Assembly (NCBI GenBank): GCA_947493335.1
Contig: CANLQO010000002.1
Span: forward strand, 558,001 to 622,000
DNA length: 64,000 bases
From: an uncultured Paracoccaceae bacterium
Lineage (GTDB): Bacteria > Pseudomonadota > Alphaproteobacteria > Rhodobacterales > Rhodobacteraceae
Direction: 5' to 3'
This document shows, piece after piece, positions 47,048-56,233 of the stretch (its first letter is position 1; the number at the start of each line of letters is the position of its first letter). Under the pieces are notes generated by a model, which saw nothing but the letters and a program-made list of their open reading frames with translations, was not told where the DNA came from and made no database searches. Made by a program: the position numbers and the translations under genes.

Positions 47048-48098
47048 ACCGCAGTTCCTCCAGCGCATTTTCGGCAGCTTCCAGGGCGCCTTCCAGATAG
47101 CCCCCAAACTGCGGGGCGACCTCTGTGCCCGCAAAAATCAGACGTCCCTCCCAAAGACGCGAGAGCGGTTGGGGCAAGCCATATTGCGGATGCGAATACA
47201 GTGGCCGGTGGTCTGCCGCGGTCGCAGTGAAACGATCAAGGGCCCAATCCTTGATCTGCAATGATCTTGGCTGCGCTGCGGCCTCTCCGAACAACCGCAC
47301 CAATTGCTGCAACACGCCCGCCTTGAGCGTTTCAGCGTCTTTGCGGTGGCTTGCGGGGACGCCGACAAAACCGAAGAGTGCGTATAATCCCTCACCTTCT
47401 GGCGTGGCATCGTGCACCTCGATTAGTGGACCGAACCGGCTCATGGCATCTCCGGACAGTCCAGCCTCTCGCCAGAATGGGTGTTCATAAATCGCCAAGG
47501 CCTTGGCTTGTCCCGCCATCCATGTCGCGACGTTCGCCATCGCGGCATGGGCATCCGGGGTGAGATCGGGGGAAAAGACCATCAGGTCGGCTATCCGAGG
47601 CGGCAGCGCCAGAACGACACGTTGGCCGGTAAACGTACGGCCGTCGGATGCGAAAGCCGTTACCCCTTGATCGGTTTTGCCCAGTTTTGTGATTTCGGTG
47701 CTGGTCTTGATCTGCTTGGGGTCGATTTGATTGCGCAGTCCGTCGATTAGTCTGCCCATCCCGCCGCTCAAACGGAATGACCCTTGCATCGACGCATATC
47801 CGCGCCCCCGCTGCACTTGCCCATGCTCATCTTCGAACAAAATCTCACCCACGGAGTGCTGTTCGAAAGTTGACAGTCCGAGCTTGGCGATCTGCGCAGC
47901 GATGCGTGGTTGGCCGGGCCAGAACCATGCGGGCCCCATGTCAAACGCGGACCGACCATCGACGTGAGACAGAATGCGCCCGCCTAACCGATCACGGGCT
48001 TCGATCAAAAGAAATGCGCGCCCCTGCGCCGACAATGCCGCAGCAAGGCTCAGGCCAGAAAGCCCACCGCCGATAATCAGAACGTCCGTATCACTCAT
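47034..48098 (-). CDS. FAD-dependent amine oxidase-family protein
   Basis: The 354-residue protein has an N-terminal Rossmann FAD motif (VLIIGGGLSGLSLAAAL), then EARDRLGGRI, and the C-terminal FAD segment RLIFAGTEVAPQFGGYLEGALEAAENA of the monoamine oxidase family. It is shorter than typical monoamine oxidases (about 450 residues). Substrate unknown; the family includes amine oxidases, phytoene desaturase-like and other flavoproteins. It overlaps the TetR gene by 14 bases and follows the cupin gene after 55 bases. Confidence 0.85.
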   Translation of the reverse strand: MSDTDVLIIGGGLSGLSLAAALSAQGRAFLLIEARDRLGGRILSHVDGRSAFDMGPAWFWPGQPRIAAQIAKLGLSTFEQHSVGEILFEDEHGQVQRGRGYASMQGSFRLSGGMGRLIDGLRNQIDPKQIKTSTEITKLGKTDQGVTAFASDGRTFTGQRVVLALPPRIADLMVFSPDLTPDAHAAMANVATWMAGQAKALAIYEHPFWREAGLSGDAMSRFGPLIEVHDATPEGEGLYALFGFVGVPASHRKDAETLKAGVLQQLVRLFGEAAAQPRSLQIKDWALDRFTATAADHRPLYSHPQYGLPQPLSRLWEGRLIFAGTEVAPQFGGYLEGALEAAENALEELRFATT

Positions 48099-48153
48099 GC
48101 CGAACTGCTCCGGTCTGCGACGGCCGTTTCAATCGCTCTATCTGCACCACTGT

Positions 48154-48822
48154 CTAGATCGCAGGCGCTTGCGCAAACGGAAGGTGCCCGGTTTTCATCC
48201 AGACCTTTGCCCCGTCTTGCCCCGCCTGTGCCGTCAGGTGCGCACCTTCTGGCAGACGAAGCCAGGCGCCCTTGGCAAGTTCATCGCCTTCAACAGTTAT
48301 GGTGCCATCCAACACCAACAGCTCAATCCCGCCGGTCGCGTCCGAGCTATAGTCAGCGTCCGCGTCCAATTGCAGGTAGCTCACGATTTCGCGGTCGTCC
48401 TGATGCAGAACCGCACTCGCGACCCCATCGACCGCATCGCCAAGTTCATCTGCCATGGTTTTCCGGAACTGTGTGCGATCTTCCATATCAAATTGCCAAA
48501 GCTTCACGAAGATGACACAGCCTTCGTCCGACCCCGGCGTATGTGATGTTGTCGGTGGGTTGCGCACATAGGTGCCTGCCGGAAAATTGCCGTGTTCGTC
48601 CTGAAACACCCCATCAAGCACGATGAACTCCTCGCCGCCCGTATGTGTGTGGGCCGAAAACTTGCTTCCCGGGGCATAGCGCACGATCGTTGTAGCGCGC
48701 GCGACTTCGCCACCGATCCTGTCCAACATGCGTCGATCCACGCCCTTCATCGGCGAGGGTTGCCAGTCAATCTGTTCTGAATGCATCACAACACGCTTGG
48801 AAAAGTCCGCATTGAGTTCCAT
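48154..48822 (-). CDS. Double-cupin protein, ChrR C-terminal type
   Basis: The 222-residue protein contains two cupin halves. The first is of the ChrR type: [42 protein letters not shown], with zinc-ligand candidates His, His, Glu and a later His. It lacks the N-terminal zinc anti-sigma domain of true ChrR, so it is not an anti-sigma factor. AAGGGG precedes ATG 48822. It is the first gene of the cupin-amine oxidase-TetR operon. Function unknown; ChrR cupins respond to singlet oxygen or peroxides, so an oxidant-linked role is possible. Confidence 0.82.
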   Translation of the reverse strand: MELNADFSKRVVMHSEQIDWQPSPMKGVDRRMLDRIGGEVARATTIVRYAPGSKFSAHTHTGGEEFIVLDGVFQDEHGNFPAGTYVRNPPTTSHTPGSDEGCVIFVKLWQFDMEDRTQFRKTMADELGDAVDGVASAVLHQDDREIVSYLQLDADADYSSDATGGIELLVLDGTITVEGDELAKGAWLRLPEGAHLTAQAGQDGAKVWMKTGHLPFAQAPAI

Positions 48823-48872
48823 GAAATACCCCTTTTCACATGCGCCAAGATCACGGGTTGCGCACGTGATAT

Positions 48873-48888
48873 TCTACCTACTGGTAGA
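48873..48888. promoter_or_regulatory. Palindromic operator TCTACC-TACT-GGTAGA upstream of the cupin operon
   Basis: A perfect 6+6 inverted repeat with a 4-base spacer, 51 bases upstream of the cupin start. CTACC-N4-GGTAG is a common TetR operator form, and the operon ends with a TetR gene, so autorepression is the simplest reading. Inference from symmetry and place. Confidence 0.65.
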
Positions 48889-49010
48889 TAGAAAAGCTGT
48901 CAACGGGACCCTAACGGATCGCGTGTGGGACCAATTTCGCCTTCCTTTGACAGAATCGAAACTAAAGTCCTAAATCTCCGCATTCACAGTATGCCAGAAA
49001 GAACATCACG

Positions 49011-49985
49011 TTGCCCCGCACCACCGCCAAGAAAGACCTAAGTCTGAAGGGTCTCGATCTCTTTCAAATCTGCGCGCAAAAAGGGTCCTTGCAGGCAGCC
49101 GCAAAGGAAACGGGTCTTACGATCAGCACGATTTCGCACCACTTGCGAAATCTGGAGGATCACCTTGGCATCGAACTTTTCAATCACGCGCGTCGTCCGA
49201 TGGTGCTGACCCCGAAAGGTCACGTCTTCTTGCGCAACATCGACGAAGCACTCTTTTTGATCCGCAAGGCCAAGGCCGAGGCGTCCGCCGGAACTCTGGC
49301 CGAGTCGAGCCACCTCCGGATTGGCACCATCGAAGACTTTGACAGCGATATCATCCCGGAAATCGCGGTGTTCCTGTCGCAGCACATGCCCGGCTGCGAT
49401 TTTGTGTATCAAACCGAATCCAGCCACACGATCATCGAACTTTTGCGCAATCGGCATCTGGACCTTGGGATCACCTCAACACCACACGACCACTTGCGGG
49501 ACCTTCAGGATCGTCCACTTTTGCGGGATCCGTTTGTCGTCGTGATGCCCCGCCAATCGCAGGCCTCTCTCGCAGATGTTGTCAGTGGACGCAGCGACCT
49601 GCCGTTCCTGAAGTTTTCCAGCAATCTATTCATCGCCCGCCAGATCGAATCGCAATTGCGTCGGCTTGGGTTCGCATCAAAATCAAGTTTTGAATGCAGC
49701 AACAATCAGACATTGATGTCAATGGTCGCCGCCGGTGCAGGCTGGACGATCACCACACCTTTGCTGTTCGCACGGGCAAAACGGTTCCAATCCAAGCTGG
49801 TCATGCATCAGTTTCCGGGCAAAAGCTTTTCACGCACACTGTCCATCATCTCAACACCTGATTGTTCAAGGTCCGTGCTGGATCTTATTGACGCAAAGAT
49901 GCGCACATTGATCACGCAATACGCGATCGCCCAGCAGATTGGTGAAAATCCATGGCTCGCCGACCGGTTTCAGCTGATTGAATAG
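49011..49985 (+). CDS. LysR-family regulator next to MttB/dimethylglycine dehydrogenase-like genes
   Basis: The 324-residue protein has a LysR helix-turn-helix (LDLFQICAQKGSLQAAAKETGLTISTISHHLRNLE) and an effector domain (SHLRIGTIEDFDSDIIPEIA onward). Translation appears to start at TTG 49011, with a weak purine-rich site upstream; no in-frame ATG precedes the DNA-binding domain. It is convergent with the MttB-family gene. It probably controls the MttB gene and the divergent FAD/GcvT gene, but direct evidence is lacking. Confidence 0.83.
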   Translation: MPRTTAKKDLSLKGLDLFQICAQKGSLQAAAKETGLTISTISHHLRNLEDHLGIELFNHARRPMVLTPKGHVFLRNIDEALFLIRKAKAEASAGTLAESSHLRIGTIEDFDSDIIPEIAVFLSQHMPGCDFVYQTESSHTIIELLRNRHLDLGITSTPHDHLRDLQDRPLLRDPFVVVMPRQSQASLADVVSGRSDLPFLKFSSNLFIARQIESQLRRLGFASKSSFECSNNQTLMSMVAAGAGWTITTPLLFARAKRFQSKLVMHQFPGKSFSRTLSIISTPDCSRSVLDLIDAKMRTLITQYAIAQQIGENPWLADRFQLIE

Positions 49986-50018
49986 CGTCGATGTCCTGCA
50001 TGCACAGTGCCGTGCTGC

Positions 50019-51542
50019 TTAGGGATGCAAGATGTTGAACCGCGCGCGGATTTCCTGTTCCTGCTCCTCGCTCAAATATTGGGGTTGGTGATCTTTCAAG
50101 ATTTCCTGCGCGCGCTCTTTTGCCCGGCTCCATGCATCTGGCGCTCCCTTTTTGGCCCAAGTTCTGGGTTCCTCGCGGTCCGCCAGCGACGGGTAGAAAT
50201 AGTCGCGCTCCATTGCGGCAAAGGTGTGCTGACCTCCAAGGAAATGGCCCTCTCCCAAAACCGCATCGCAAATGGCATCGAAGCCCAGGTTGTCCTCTGA
50301 TACCTCTATGCCGCGCAACGCGCGATAGGTGTGAGAGTGCATTTCATCATCAAGAACGAAAGCCTCGAAACTCACACCCAGCAGTGACGCTGTCATGCCA
50401 GAGCTTTCGTAGATCAGATTGCCCCCGGCCAGCCCTGCCGCCATGGAGGTGATGCCCTTCTCCATGCCGTATTGAGCGTCAATCGCCTTGGCGTCGGTCA
50501 TGGAACAGGCCACTCCAGACGGAAGGCCCAGCCAGTTTGACAGTTGCGCAGACGCGGCATTCAGCACTGCCGTTTCCCCGCTGCCGCCCGAAAAAGCACC
50601 TGTTCGCAAATCGATCACCAGTGGCCAGTTTGAAAATACCATTGGAAAACCGGGTTGGATCGCATGCACCATCAACAAACTGGCCAAAGTTTCGGCCAGG
50701 GACTGCGCCAGAAAACCGGCGAGCGTCGCCGGTGCGGTGGCCCCGGCCTGAGCGGCCGTAATGCAGGACATCGGAATGTTGTGACGAATACATTCATAAA
50801 CCACATCAACGGCGTCTTCGCCGTAGCGCATCGGTGAAATCACCGGGCTGATGTGCGCCTTCATAAACGGGCGCTTGGCAAACGCGCCCGGCCCCCCGGC
50901 GGCAATATCCAGCATCTCGACAATCGGCCCCACGTGTTCGGCCAAAGTAAAGGATGTGGCCGTCGGCTTTGTGGTGTTCTTCAGCAGCGCAAAGACGGTG
51001 TTCACATCAAGGTCGAAATTGTCTGGCACATCTGTCGCAACGCAGCACCGGGTGTACCAACTGACGTTGGCCAAAGTGTCTTGCAAGCGCGTCAGATCGT
51101 GCAGGTCCTTCAGTGTCGAGGGCCGATAAAGACCGCTTTCCATATCAAGCGTCTGAACCGCCGCGCCGCCGGTGCCGAAATAGACCTTGTTGCCCCCAAC
51201 TTCGATGGATCGATCCGGATCGCGCCCATGAAGCACAAACGTCCTTGCGGCCTGATCAATGGCCTCCTCGACCAAGGCGGGCGGAAACAGAAAGCGTCCC
51301 TTGCCGTCATCAATGGCCCCAATAGCCAGCAGATCCTTTTGCAGCCGCGCGGGTACTTCGCCGACGCCAAGCTTTTCCAGAAGATCCAATGCCGTATCGT
51401 AGATCCGTCTTAGATCCGTGTCGCTTAACGGCTTGTAGGAACCTCCAATCTGTCCGGGTGGGCACGGGTCAAAAGCGGGCTTTGCCGCGCGTCTTTCCAG
51501 TCGTTCAAGGCGACCGCTCCGTTTGCCTCTTCGGCTTGCCAT
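50019..51542 (-). CDS. MttB-superfamily methyltransferase without pyrrolysine
   Basis: The 507-residue protein belongs to the trimethylamine methyltransferase (MttB/MtgB) superfamily, shown by LSDTDLRRIYDTALDLLEKLGVGEVP, TLKDLHDLTRLQDTLANVSWY and the C-terminal AICDAVLGEGHFLGGQHT. There is no in-frame UAG, so it is of the non-pyrrolysine type, whose characterised members demethylate glycine betaine, proline betaine or carnitine. No corrinoid protein gene is adjacent. A divergent FAD/GcvT gene suggests that the methyl group, or a partly demethylated product, passes to folate. Substrate unknown. Confidence 0.88.
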   Translation of the reverse strand: MASRRGKRSGRLERLERRAAKPAFDPCPPGQIGGSYKPLSDTDLRRIYDTALDLLEKLGVGEVPARLQKDLLAIGAIDDGKGRFLFPPALVEEAIDQAARTFVLHGRDPDRSIEVGGNKVYFGTGGAAVQTLDMESGLYRPSTLKDLHDLTRLQDTLANVSWYTRCCVATDVPDNFDLDVNTVFALLKNTTKPTATSFTLAEHVGPIVEMLDIAAGGPGAFAKRPFMKAHISPVISPMRYGEDAVDVVYECIRHNIPMSCITAAQAGATAPATLAGFLAQSLAETLASLLMVHAIQPGFPMVFSNWPLVIDLRTGAFSGGSGETAVLNAASAQLSNWLGLPSGVACSMTDAKAIDAQYGMEKGITSMAAGLAGGNLIYESSGMTASLLGVSFEAFVLDDEMHSHTYRALRGIEVSEDNLGFDAICDAVLGEGHFLGGQHTFAAMERDYFYPSLADREEPRTWAKKGAPDAWSRAKERAQEILKDHQPQYLSEEQEQEIRARFNILHP

Positions 51543-51607
51543 GTCCCTCTGTCCTGCCGCCCTGATGCTCTATCGGTACCAAAGAACACTTCCGCGTGGT
51601 CTCAAAC

Positions 51608-51619
51608 AGTCATTTGACT
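51608..51619. promoter_or_regulatory. Palindrome AGTCA-TT-TGACT between the MttB and FAD/GcvT genes
   Basis: A perfect 12-base inverted repeat in the 192-base divergent gap, 66 bases upstream of the MttB start. It is a candidate operator for a shared regulator, perhaps the LysR encoded at 49011. Low certainty. Confidence 0.4.
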
Positions 51620-51734
51620 AATCTCAAAAGATCGAAATTGGCCTTGGATGTTTTCCAACTTGTTGCGCAATGGTTGCATGAACGACCGATTTTTGACCTC
51701 TATTTCGCGTCCCGAAACCGGAGGTTCGACCCAC

Positions 51735-54170
51735 ATGAAAACGCGCACCAAGGCAGTTGTCATCGGCGGCGGTATTGCTGGCTGTTCCACCCTTTATCAC
51801 CTCACGCAGGAAGGCTGGACAGATGTCGTTCTGGTGGAACGCAATGAACTGACAAGCGGCACGACTTGGCACTCTGCCGCGCAGGTCACGAACTTCGGAA
51901 TGAACCAGACAATGGTCGGGCTGAAAACGCATTCGATTAACCTGTACAAGACGCTCTCGGAAAATCCTGAATACCCGATCAATTATCATCATGCCGATGG
52001 CGGCATACGACTGGCCAATACAGAAGCGCAAATGCAAGGCTATCGCCACTTTGCATCCATGGCGCGTGGCATGGGGGTTGCGTTTGAAGTGATCGACGCA
52101 GAGGAGTGCGCGCGCCGCCATCCATTGATCTCGACCAGCAACTTGCTGGGTGGTCTTTGGGACCCTCTCGATGGTGATATTGACCCCGCGCAACTTTGTC
52201 AGGCACTGGCCTTTCACGCCCGCAAAGCCGGGGCAGAAGTCTACCGCAACACGCCCGTCACGGCCCTGACCCAACACAAAGACGACACCTGGACCGTACA
52301 CACAGAAAAGGGCGACATTGCCTGTGATGTCGTCGTCAACGCCTGCGGGTACCGGGTGAACGAAGTGGGTGCGATGATGGGTGTGCATCACCCCGTCGCC
52401 TCGATGGAACATCAGTATTTCCTGACCGAAGATATCCCGGCCATCGCAGAGGCCGGACACCGGATGCCGCTGCTGCGTTGTCCGATCTCGGACTACTACA
52501 GCCGTCAGGAAAAAGGGGGATTGCTGGTCGGGTTCTACGAACAGGACTGCCGGCCATGGGGCATGGATGGCATCGATCCGAACTTTGTAAACGCGCTTTG
52601 CCCGGATGATCTGGACCGGGTGATGGATGTTCTGGCCGGTGCTTTTGAACGCATGCCCGCACTTGAAGACACCGGCATCCGGTCCGTTGTAAACGGTCCG
52701 ATCACCTACACGATTGACGGGGCGCCCCTTGTTGGGCCGATCCCGGGCAAGCGGAACGCATTTTGCATCATTGGCCTGCGGGCGGGCCTTGGCGAAGGCG
52801 GCGGTCACGGCTGGCTTTTGGCGCAACAGATCGTCCATGGCGAAGCTTGCTATGACACATGGTGCATCGATCCGCGCCGCTTTGCCGGTCACGCCAACGT
52901 AGAGCTCACGTCGCTGAAGGCGGTTGAGGATTATCAGAACGAATTCCGATTCCATTTCCCGCACGAACACCGCCCCGCTGGGCGACCGGCCAAGACCACG
53001 CCATTGACACCGATCATGGCAGCCGAGGGGGCGGAATTCACGGTGGTCAACGGTTGGGAACGCGTCGACTACATAAAGCCTGCTCCAGATTTTCATCCCT
53101 CGCTCAGCTTCAATTTTGACGAGACCTTTGATCTTGTCGCGGCCGAGATCAGGAACCTGCAAGACAATGTCGGCCTGTGCGAAGTCAACGGTTTCAACCG
53201 CTTCGAAATCACGGGTTCAGACCGCCATTCATTTCTTGATCGGATGTTTTGCGGCAAGGTCGCCAAACGTACCGGTCGCGTAGGTTTGGGTTACCTGCTT
53301 AACCATCATGGCATGCTAAAGGGCGAGGCCACACTGGCAAATCTGCCTGCTTCTGATCGCGGCCCCGCCCGCATCTGGTACGGCTCCGCCGCGGCCAGTG
53401 AAATGCACGACATGGACTGGCTTCAACAGCATTTGCGACGCGACGAGGATGTGCAAATCCGCAGCATGACAAACGATCAGACGATCCTTGTTCTGGCTGG
53501 ACCCAAAGCACGCGCCGTCCTGTCCGCCTGTTCACGCGGCGACTGGTCGAAAGAGGCGTTCCCTTGGCTTTCTGTCCGGGAATGCTTCATCGGATTTGCG
53601 CCCGCGACCGTCATGGGCGTGAGCTTCTCCGGCGAACTCGCCTACGAAATCCACGTCCCGAATGCCTCCCTCTATGCTGCCTATCTCGCATTGCGCGAAG
53701 CTGGCAAGGATCACGGCTTGAAACTGTTCGGTGCGCGCGCCGTTGACTCCATGCGGATGGAAAAAGGCTTCCTGCATTGGAAGGCGGATATCCTGACGGA
53801 ATTCGACCCCCTCGAAACCGGCCTCGACCGCTTTGTCGCAGTTGAGAAGACCGATTTCATTGGTAAAGCTGCGCTGCAAAAGCGGCTGACCAAAGGACCA
53901 AAGAAAAAGCTTGTGACCCTTGATGTCGATGCCACACATGCCCCGGCGCACGGAGGCGCTTCGTTGATGATCGGTGACAAGGTTGTGGGGACCGTGACCT
54001 CAGGCGACTGGGGTCATCGCACCGAAATGAATTTGGCCTATGCCTTCGTAAACCCGGAGCTGTCAGAGATCGGCACGCGCCTGCAGGTGGACATGTACGG
54101 AGATATGATCACCGCTCAGGTCATCGCGCCGTCGCCCTATGACCCGGCCCACAACTTGATGCGCGGATAA
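51735..54170 (+). CDS. Dimethylglycine/sarcosine dehydrogenase-type FAD protein fused to GcvT domain
   Basis: The 811-residue protein has an N-terminal DAO-type FAD domain (VVIGGGIAGCSTLYHL), covalent-FAD His46 in TSGTTWHSAAQ, an FAO/GcvT middle segment (LCEVNGFNRFEITGSDRH) and a C-terminal aminomethyltransferase barrel. Family members oxidise N-methyl groups of dimethylglycine, sarcosine or related amines and hand the formaldehyde unit to tetrahydrofolate. ATG 51735 follows GGAGG and begins just before the FAD motif. It diverges from the MttB-family gene, so the two likely act on one methylated amine. Confidence 0.9.
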   Translation: MKTRTKAVVIGGGIAGCSTLYHLTQEGWTDVVLVERNELTSGTTWHSAAQVTNFGMNQTMVGLKTHSINLYKTLSENPEYPINYHHADGGIRLANTEAQMQGYRHFASMARGMGVAFEVIDAEECARRHPLISTSNLLGGLWDPLDGDIDPAQLCQALAFHARKAGAEVYRNTPVTALTQHKDDTWTVHTEKGDIACDVVVNACGYRVNEVGAMMGVHHPVASMEHQYFLTEDIPAIAEAGHRMPLLRCPISDYYSRQEKGGLLVGFYEQDCRPWGMDGIDPNFVNALCPDDLDRVMDVLAGAFERMPALEDTGIRSVVNGPITYTIDGAPLVGPIPGKRNAFCIIGLRAGLGEGGGHGWLLAQQIVHGEACYDTWCIDPRRFAGHANVELTSLKAVEDYQNEFRFHFPHEHRPAGRPAKTTPLTPIMAAEGAEFTVVNGWERVDYIKPAPDFHPSLSFNFDETFDLVAAEIRNLQDNVGLCEVNGFNRFEITGSDRHSFLDRMFCGKVAKRTGRVGLGYLLNHHGMLKGEATLANLPASDRGPARIWYGSAAASEMHDMDWLQQHLRRDEDVQIRSMTNDQTILVLAGPKARAVLSACSRGDWSKEAFPWLSVRECFIGFAPATVMGVSFSGELAYEIHVPNASLYAAYLALREAGKDHGLKLFGARAVDSMRMEKGFLHWKADILTEFDPLETGLDRFVAVEKTDFIGKAALQKRLTKGPKKKLVTLDVDATHAPAHGGASLMIGDKVVGTVTSGDWGHRTEMNLAYAFVNPELSEIGTRLQVDMYGDMITAQVIAPSPYDPAHNLMRG

Positions 54171-54214
54171 ACCGCCTTTGGCAAACAAAAGAAGTTGTGC
54201 AAAAACGGGGAAAT

Positions 54215-54300
54215 TGGTGCCCAGGAGAGGACTCGAACCTCCACGTCCATACGGACACCAGCACCTGAAGCTGGCGCGTCTACCATTCCGCCACCTGGGC
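54215..54300 (-). tRNA. tRNA-Leu (anticodon CAG)
   Basis: Read on the minus strand: acceptor GCCCAGG pairs with CCTGGGC, anticodon stem CCAGC/GCTGG with loop TTCAGGT giving CAG, a long variable arm (TGTCCGTATGGACG) typical of class II tRNA, and T-arm GGTTCGAGTCC. CCA is encoded at 54215-54217. Confidence 0.96.
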
Positions 54301-54450
54301 AGGTGTCGTGAAGCGCGATGTAGCGAGGCATAAACGAGGTGTCAACGCGATTCCGCCCATGGTGTGATGAATCTTCTGCACCCGGTTTCGCCTTGTCTGA
54401 CACCGGGGTCGCGGGTAAACCCAAAGCGAAACGTGCAAAGGGGCCAGCCT

Positions 54451-55431
54451 ATGTCCAATCTTGTCACCATCTTCGGTGGATCCGGCTTTGTCGGGCGTTA
54501 CATCACGCGGCGCATGGCCAAGGCCGGATGGCGGGTGCGGGTCGCCGTGCGAAACCCCGATGAATCGCTTTTCGTCAAACCATATGGCGTTGTCGGTCAG
54601 GTTGAACCGGTCTTTTGCAACATCCGCGATGACGACAGCGTCGCCGCCGTCATGGGCGGTGCTGATGTGGTGATTAACTGCGTCGGCGTGCTGGATGAGG
54701 TCGGCAAGAACACCTTTAACGCCGTGCAGGCCGAAGGGGCAGAACGCATCGCCCGCGTCGCAGCGGCCCATGGTGTGGCCCGTATGGTGCATATCTCGGC
54801 CATTGGGGCCGATGCAGAGGCGGACAGCGAATATGCCCGCACCAAGGCCAAGGGTGAAGCTGACGTTTTGGCCCATATGCCCGATGCGATGATCCTGCGG
54901 CCCTCGATCATTTTTGGTCAGGAAGATCAGTTCTTTAATCGCTTTGCCAGTATGTCCCGCTTTGGTCCGGTACTGCCCGTCGCGGGGGCAGAGACACGGT
55001 TCCAACCGGTCTATGTTGATGACGTCGCCGCTGCGGCAGAGATGGGTGCAATGGGCGATGCTGCAGGCATTTTTGAACTCGGCGGGCCAGAGGTTGATAC
55101 CTTCCGGGGCCTGATGCACCGGATGCTGGACGTCGTGCAGCGCCGCCGCCTTGTGCTGAACATGCCGTTCTGGATTGCGCGCATCGTCGCCTCTGTCGGG
55201 GCCGTCGTGCAGTTCTTGTCAATTGGCATCGTGAAGGCACCGCTGACCGCAGATCAGCTGAAGAACCTTGCCGTGGACAACGTGGTGTCAGAAGGGGCCA
55301 GGGGCCTGTCTGATCTGGGCATTCAGCCAACCGCGATGGGGGCTGTTTTGCCGGATTATCTGTGGCGGTTCCGCCCGTCGGGTCAATACGCGGCGATCAA
55401 GGATTCGGCCAAGAACCTGCGCAAGACCTGA
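54451..55431 (+). CDS. NDUFA9-like complex I-associated NAD(P)-binding protein
   Basis: The 326-residue protein is an atypical short-chain dehydrogenase of the NDUFA9 subgroup: VTIFGGSGFVGRYITRRMAKAGWRVRVAVRNP, then HISAIGADAEADSEYARTKAKGE and ILRPSIIFGQEDQFFNRFA. In alphaproteobacteria such proteins are linked to complex I or quinone metabolism. ATG 54451 follows AAAGGGG and begins directly at the Rossmann motif. uppP overlaps its stop by one base. Confidence 0.88.
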   Translation: MSNLVTIFGGSGFVGRYITRRMAKAGWRVRVAVRNPDESLFVKPYGVVGQVEPVFCNIRDDDSVAAVMGGADVVINCVGVLDEVGKNTFNAVQAEGAERIARVAAAHGVARMVHISAIGADAEADSEYARTKAKGEADVLAHMPDAMILRPSIIFGQEDQFFNRFASMSRFGPVLPVAGAETRFQPVYVDDVAAAAEMGAMGDAAGIFELGGPEVDTFRGLMHRMLDVVQRRRLVLNMPFWIARIVASVGAVVQFLSIGIVKAPLTADQLKNLAVDNVVSEGARGLSDLGIQPTAMGAVLPDYLWRFRPSGQYAAIKDSAKNLRKT

Positions 55432-56231
55432 TGGACAGCACGATCATCGCGGGTCTTCTAGGTATTCTGGAGGGCCTGACAGAGTTCATCCCTGTTTCTT
55501 CCACTGGTCACCTGCTGCTTGTGGGTCACTTTCTGGGCTTTGACAGCGCGGGCAATACGTTCGAAGTGGTGATCCAGATCGGTGCCGTCATGGCGCTGGT
55601 TGTGCTTTATTTTCAACGGCTTTGGGGTGCGGTTGCCACGGCTCCCAGTGATCCCGCATCGCGGCGGTTCATCGTTTCGATCATCGTGGCCGCCATCCCA
55701 GCGGTTTTGTTGGGTGTGCTGATGCATGACCTGATCAAGACGGTGTTGTTCGAGACACCAATGCTGATCGCGGTGATGCTGATTATCGGCGGCGTGATCC
55801 TCTTGTTTGTCGACCGCCTGAACCTGCGGGAAGAGCATGGGGATGCCATGCGTCTGCCGGTCAAAACGGCCTTTGGCATCGGGTTGTTTCAATGCCTGTC
55901 GCTGATCCCTGGCACATCACGGTCAGGCTCTACCATTGTCGGCGCCCTGCTTTTGGGTGTCAGCAAACGGGCGGCGGCGGAGTTTTCATTCTTCCTGTCG
56001 ATCCCGATGATGTTCGGTGTCTTTGGGTATGACCTTTATAAGAACCGCGACGTACTGGATTTCAGTGCGATGACCGAGATCGCGATTGGCCTTGTTATGG
56101 CCTTTTTGACAGCGCTGGTCGTCGTGAAATGGGTCCTGAACTATGTCAGCACCCATGGCTATGCCTTGTTCGGCTGGTGGCGAATCGTTGTTGGCGGGCT
56201 CGCCATGACAGCGCTTTTACTGGGTTACTGA
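55431..56231 (+). CDS. uppP: Undecaprenyl-diphosphatase
   Basis: UppP (BacA family) dephosphorylates undecaprenyl pyrophosphate for cell-wall lipid carrier recycling. The 266-residue protein has about eight membrane segments and both catalytic motifs: EGLTEFIPVSSTGHLLL near the start and SLIPGTSRSGSTI in the middle. ATG 55431 overlaps the previous stop by one base (TGATGG), so it is co-transcribed with the NDUFA9-like gene. Confidence 0.94.
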   Translation: MDSTIIAGLLGILEGLTEFIPVSSTGHLLLVGHFLGFDSAGNTFEVVIQIGAVMALVVLYFQRLWGAVATAPSDPASRRFIVSIIVAAIPAVLLGVLMHDLIKTVLFETPMLIAVMLIIGGVILLFVDRLNLREEHGDAMRLPVKTAFGIGLFQCLSLIPGTSRSGSTIVGALLLGVSKRAAAEFSFFLSIPMMFGVFGYDLYKNRDVLDFSAMTEIAIGLVMAFLTALVVVKWVLNYVSTHGYALFGWWRIVVGGLAMTALLLGY

Positions 56232-56233
56232 GC

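Noticed and set aside
48154-48822. Cupin protein as a ChrR anti-sigma factor
   Set aside because: Only the cupin part is present; the N-terminal zinc-binding anti-sigma domain and a neighbouring ECF sigma gene are missing.
50019-51542. Pyrrolysine-containing trimethylamine methyltransferase
   Set aside because: The gene is open without an in-frame UAG and ends at TAA, so it is of the non-pyrrolysine type.
51624-53162. Minus-strand reading frame of 512 codons
   Set aside because: It mirrors the FAD domain of the dehydrogenase/GcvT gene, whose coding evidence is strong.
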